From an uncultured bacterium (GTDB lineage: Bacteria; Bacteroidota; Bacteroidia; Bacteroidales; Bacteroidaceae), in the NCBI GenBank assembly GCA_905215655.1, contig CAJMQT010000093.1, forward strand, positions 1 to 7,648: a DNA stretch of 7,648 nt, in the 5' to 3' direction. This document shows, in pieces, positions 6,129 to 7,648 of the stretch. The notes under the pieces were generated by a model. The model did no database searches, was not told the origin of the DNA, and was given only the letters and a program-made list of their open reading frames with translations. The stretch's first letter is position 1. The number at the start of each line of letters is the position of its first letter. The translations under genes and the position numbers were made by a program.

Positions 6129-6237
6129 ATTTTGTAAAAATATGTGTTATAGTTTGTTTGATTTGATAGTCTTTTCCGGTTTTAATGTTAAAAGTGAAAT
6201 AGCGCAAGACCGAAAAATCCTTAACTTCTAAATAACG

Positions 6238-6254
6238 TGAATTCGACGAATTCA
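6238..6254. repeat. 17-bp palindrome around a single central base
   Basis: TGAATTCG (6238-6245) and CGAATTCA (6247-6254) are perfect inverted arms around A6246. Its shape (long arms, one central base) resembles the palindromes at 6401-6463, though the sequence differs. Possibly a protein binding site. Confidence 0.45.
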
Positions 6255-6400
6255 GAATAATCCGTTGAAAAAGCATTCTGTCATCAAAATGGCAGATGTC
6301 CTTTCTTTTTGTCATTTGAAAAATGTACGGGAAAATCGTGAAAATAGAATTAAAAATCAGGAAAAACACGGCGAAAAGTAAAAACATTTTACATTGTTTT

Positions 6401-6463
6401 GTAAAAGTGGCACTCTTGAGAGGTAAAAGTGGCACTTTTACAACTCAAAAGTGGCACTTTTAC
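6401..6463. repeat. Array of three palindromic motifs at a 22-bp period
   Basis: AAAAGTGGCACT begins at 6403, 6425 and 6447, exactly 22 bp apart. The middle copy is a full palindrome, GTAAAAGTGGCACTTTTAC (6423-6441), with 9-bp arms around one G. The third has CAAAAGTG on the left and CACTTTTAC on the right; the first has CACTCTT on the right. The 10-nt spacers differ between copies, so the motif rather than the whole unit is repeated. A shorter dyad, GTAAAA-3 nt-TTTTAC (6378-6392), sits just left. Two helical turns of spacing would place a bound protein on one DNA face. No CRISPR-like spacers are present. Confidence 0.8.
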
Positions 6464-6490
6464 CAAGAAAACAGGGTACATTTTTCAACG

Positions 6491-6517
6491 AAAAAACGCG
6501 GTTTTCGGGCGTTTTTT
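6491..6517. terminator. Hairpin with A-run and T-run, bidirectional terminator
   Basis: AAAAAACGC (6491-6499) pairs with GCGTTTTTT (6509-6517) around a 9-nt loop, giving a T6 run on either strand. It may end minus-strand transcription about 170 nt after the lipoprotein gene, insulating the palindrome array, or end a plus-strand transcript. Confidence 0.6.
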
Positions 6518-6566
6518 ATTGCACACTTTTGTTGAAATTGTAGTAACGTGTTGTGATATAATCAAT

Positions 6567-6574
6567 TATCTTTG
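6567..6574 (+). promoter_or_regulatory. Plus-strand -7 box TATCTTTG without an obvious gene
   Basis: TATCTTTG followed by CA is an exact Bacteroidetes -7 match on the plus strand. No TTG lies at the right distance upstream (the nearest leave spacers of 13 or 26 nt). It points toward the 3' end of the convergent lipoprotein gene, with no plus-strand gene after it. A weak GTAAG/CTTAC hairpin (6657-6682) followed by TTTTATTT could end a transcript of roughly 110 nt. Confidence 0.3.
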
Positions 6575-6684
6575 CACGCGATTTGTTGAATATTTGCGAG
6601 CGTCTGACTTTATTTTTCAAAAACGGCTGTGTATATGCGTCAAGCTTTTTCAATGTGTAAGAAGATTTGCGTGTTTGCTTACTT

Positions 6685-7245
6685 TTATTTAAACTCGTAT
6701 GCGTCAATTTTCTTTATTCCCGGCAGTTTGAGATAAGTACCTTGAAATCCGAAAACTTTCAGACGTTTTCCTTTGTTTTCCGGATGAGCTTTCAGATTAA
6801 GCTCTTCGCGGATAGCCTTTGAGCATGAGTTAAGACATACTGACGCCACCTCCGAATTATCGTCGGCGGTGGGAGAGTCTGCTAAAAGTATAGCCGTGTC
6901 ATAATTAAAGGGTGACGTAAACTCGTAACGCATCTTCCCGTTGGCGCCCGTCGCGGCTCCGACGATGTAGCCTTTAAGCCAAATCTGCGTGTAAATGGGT
7001 GTATTGCAGAATGTTGCAACGCTCACCTCGTCGCCCAAAGAAATTCCGCTGTCATCCGGATTGTCGTCATCATCGCCGCCGTCATCGCCGCCCCAAGAGT
7101 CGTCATCGTCGCCCGACGAGTCATCATTATTCGGTTTATCCGTAGTTTCCGTGTTGTCTTCGTTCTCTTCTTCGTATGGTTTTTCACAACTGCAAAAGGT
7201 GAGGAGGCAAAACAATGAAAGTATTATGAATAAGTGTTTCTTCAT
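6685..7245 (-). CDS. Acidic-linker lipoprotein with a DUF6359-like domain
   Basis: A 186-aa protein beginning with a lipoprotein signal (1-19), with Cys20 as the lipidated residue in a non-canonical FCSC box. Residues 21-66 are extremely acidic and Gly/Ser/Asn-rich, including DDDD runs. Acidic residues close behind the lipid Cys (EKPYEEE) resemble the Bacteroidetes surface-export signal, so an outer, surface-exposed location is likely. Residues 70-186 look like the OB-fold-type DUF6359 domain: VATFCN, WLKGYIVGAATG (89-100), AILLADSP (118-125), IREELNLKAHPEN (145-157), VFGFQGTYLKLPGIK (164-178). The domain has no known activity that I can state. It stands alone, with its own promoter close upstream and no SusC/SusD or protease neighbour. 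Domain assignment is from memory of conserved motifs. Confidence 0.85.
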   Translation of the reverse strand: MKKHLFIILSLFCLLTFCSCEKPYEEENEDNTETTDKPNNDDSSGDDDDSWGGDDGGDDDDNPDDSGISLGDEVSVATFCNTPIYTQIWLKGYIVGAATGANGKMRYEFTSPFNYDTAILLADSPTADDNSEVASVCLNSCSKAIREELNLKAHPENKGKRLKVFGFQGTYLKLPGIKKIDAYEFK

Positions 7246-7262
7246 TTTAGGTTAATGTTGAC

Positions 7263-7291
7263 GTCGGCAAATATAATGTTTTTATGCCGAC
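7263..7291. promoter_or_regulatory. Inverted repeat over the lipoprotein promoter, operator-like
   Basis: GTCGGCA (7263-7269) and TGCCGAC (7285-7291) are perfect 7-bp inverted arms with centres 22 bp apart. The left arm covers the expected transcription start and the edge of the -7 box, and the right arm lies in the spacer. A repressor bound here would block the promoter; alternatively it is chance. Confidence 0.4.
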
Positions 7292-7298
7292 CGACAAT
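7268..7298 (-). promoter_or_regulatory. Predicted promoter of the lipoprotein gene
   Basis: The minus strand has TATATTTG at 7275-7268 and ATTG at 7298-7295, spacer 19 nt. Transcription would start near 7263, about 18 nt before the ATG at 7245. No Shine-Dalgarno sequence follows. Confidence 0.65.
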
Positions 7299-7350
7299 GC
7301 GTATGCTTGAAAAAGATATAATAGGGAGTCAAGAAACTTATTAGTCTATG

Positions 7351-7429
7351 ACCATCTCACCATAAAAGACATCTCAACACCTCACCATCTCATCATAAAA
7401 GACATCTCAACAAACCATTCAACATCTCA
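7351..7429. repeat. 33-bp tandem repeat built on CATCTCA
   Basis: Two 33-bp units (7351-7383 and 7384-7416) share ACCATCTCA, CATAAAAGACATCTCAACA and differ mostly at their ends. The heptamer CATCTCA occurs five times, starting at 7353, 7370, 7386, 7403 and 7423, that is every 16-17 bp and then 20 bp. It lies between the small-RNA candidate and the lipoprotein promoter. No coding role is seen; function unknown. Confidence 0.75.
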
Positions 7430-7440
7430 ACATAAATAAA

Positions 7441-7513
7441 CAAAAAGAGGTTGACGCAGGATGCAGTCAACCTCTGACGATTTCGTTAAAACGTTCGAAA
7501 TCATAAATAAGAT
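7441..7513 (-). ncRNA. Candidate small RNA of about 73 nt
   Basis: A minus-strand transcript from the promoter at 7518-7549 would start near 7513 and run through two hairpins: GATTTCG/CGAAATC (7502-7496 with 7485-7479) and, 3 nt later, the terminator stem at 7446-7475 followed by T5. Promoter, structure and terminator are packed into about 110 bp, which suits a free small RNA. A 25-codon frame (ATG at 7504, stop at 7427) overlaps it but reads through the terminator and is unconvincing. Alternative: the hairpin is only the terminator of the gene entering from the right. Confidence 0.4.
7446..7475 (-). terminator. Intrinsic terminator, minus strand
   Basis: AGAGGTTGAC and GTCAACCTCT form a perfect 10-bp stem, with a further GCA/TGC pairing inside the loop. 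On the minus strand it is followed by TTTTTG, the best intrinsic-terminator profile in the window. It could serve the small-RNA candidate, the gene ending at 7574, or both. Confidence 0.8.
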
Positions 7514-7517
7514 GTGG

Positions 7518-7549
7518 CAAATATAGACTTTCTTAATGAAAAATACAAG
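7518..7549 (-). promoter_or_regulatory. Predicted minus-strand promoter before the small-RNA candidate
   Basis: TATATTTG at 7525-7518 matches TAnnTTTG exactly, and CTTG at 7549-7546 is spaced 20 nt from it. It lies 25 bp downstream of the stop at 7574, and no long frame follows before the terminator. Confidence 0.55.
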
Positions 7550-7573
7550 TTTTTGACAGGAAAATTCAAATAT

Positions 7574-7648
7574 TTAACACTTTTGTTTCTTTTTACCTGC
7601 ATTATTCATAGGCGTTTCTACTGCGAGTCCCAACTGCCTGTACGTCAG
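7574..7648 (-). CDS. C-terminal end of an unidentified protein, cut by the right edge
   Basis: The minus strand is open from the edge to TAA at 7576-7574, giving 24 residues: LTYRQLGLAVETPMNN, then a lysine-rich end AGKKKQKC. Composition and base content look coding, unlike the AT-rich DNA that follows. The basic tail might touch nucleic acid, but the fragment is too short to name a family. The start and most of the gene lie outside the window. Confidence 0.55.
   Translation of the reverse strand: MTYRQLGLAVETPMNNAGKKKQKC

Larger units (their letters stand above)
6006..6684. other. 679-bp AT-rich intergenic region without a credible gene
   Basis: The gap between the sigma factor and lipoprotein genes contains regulatory-looking DNA only: the sigma promoter (6097-6128), an 8-bp inverted repeat around it (ACACATAT 6069-6076 and ATATGTGT 6140-6147), a 17-bp palindrome (6238-6254), the 22-bp palindrome array (6401-6463), a terminator hairpin (6491-6517) and a plus-strand -7 box (6567-6574). 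Open frames here are rich in Phe, Ile, Lys and Asn, as expected from AT-rich DNA, and show no domain. Confidence 0.7.

Noticed and set aside
5947..6435. Minus-strand frame of 162 codons overlapping the sigma factor start
   Set aside because: It overlaps the well-supported sigma gene in another frame, is rich in Phe, Ile, Lys and Tyr as expected from AT-rich DNA, runs through the palindrome array, and contains the sigma promoter.
6401..6463. CRISPR array reading of the 22-bp periodic repeats
   Set aside because: The motifs are 12-19 bp with 3-10-bp spacers, only three copies, and no cas gene is present; the dimensions do not fit.
6323..6707. Several short frames on both strands between 6323 and 6707
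   Set aside because: They cross the palindrome array, the terminator hairpin and the end of the lipoprotein gene, and their sequences are low-complexity products of AT-rich DNA.
6995..7255. Plus-strand Ser/Pro-rich frame of 86 codons
   Set aside because: It is the antisense of the acidic Asp/Glu linker of the lipoprotein; the Ser/Pro richness is a direct by-product.
7427..7504. 25-codon minus-strand frame over the small-RNA candidate
   Set aside because: It reads straight through a strong intrinsic terminator, has no ribosome site and no recognisable toxin or leader features.

Overview
The window looks like chromosomal DNA of a Bacteroidales bacterium, most probably Prevotella or a close relative. 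Several upstream regions carry the Bacteroidetes promoter pattern (a -7 box TAnnTTTG with a TTG-containing -33 box 19-21 nt upstream). Shine-Dalgarno sequences are mostly absent. The protein set is also typical: a secreted multidomain pectinesterase ending in a short sorting-like tail, a stand-alone carboxypeptidase-regulatory-like domain protein, a surface-type lipoprotein with an acidic linker, and a Bacteroidetes-type ECF sigma factor. The genus is an inference from style, not from a marker gene.

Layout, left to right. Positions 1-407 hold no convincing gene, but they contain a 17-bp tandem repeat and several hairpins whose G-U pairs favour a plus-strand RNA. Then come two minus-strand genes: a 158-aa exported protein (408-884) and a 1042-aa pectinesterase (1016-4144). 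They are separated by a 24-bp perfect inverted repeat that probably ends the pectinesterase transcript. The pectinesterase has its own promoter and a leader of about 150 nt holding a small reading frame. Divergently, a 41-aa small protein (4493-4618) and ribulose-phosphate 3-epimerase (4638-5300) form a plus-strand pair. A strong bidirectional terminator (5340-5393) separates them from a convergent minus-strand ECF sigma factor (5409-6005).

The gap 6006-6684 carries no credible gene. It holds the sigma-factor promoter, an odd palindrome, three copies of a palindromic motif at an exact 22-bp period, a terminator hairpin and a lone plus-strand -7 box. Next is a minus-strand acidic-linker lipoprotein with a DUF6359-like domain (6685-7245), whose promoter is straddled by an inverted repeat. 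Beyond it lie a 33-bp tandem repeat, a compact promoter-hairpin-hairpin-T-tract unit that could encode a small RNA of about 73 nt, and the last 24 codons of a minus-strand gene entering from the right edge.

Functionally the genes do not form one obvious pathway. The pectinesterase would remove methyl esters from pectin outside the cell, and Rpe serves the pentose phosphate pathway. The sigma factor has no anti-sigma partner in view. No mobile element, CRISPR array, tRNA or rRNA was seen. The most interesting material is in the intergenic DNA: the 22-bp palindrome array, the small-RNA candidate and the structured left end.
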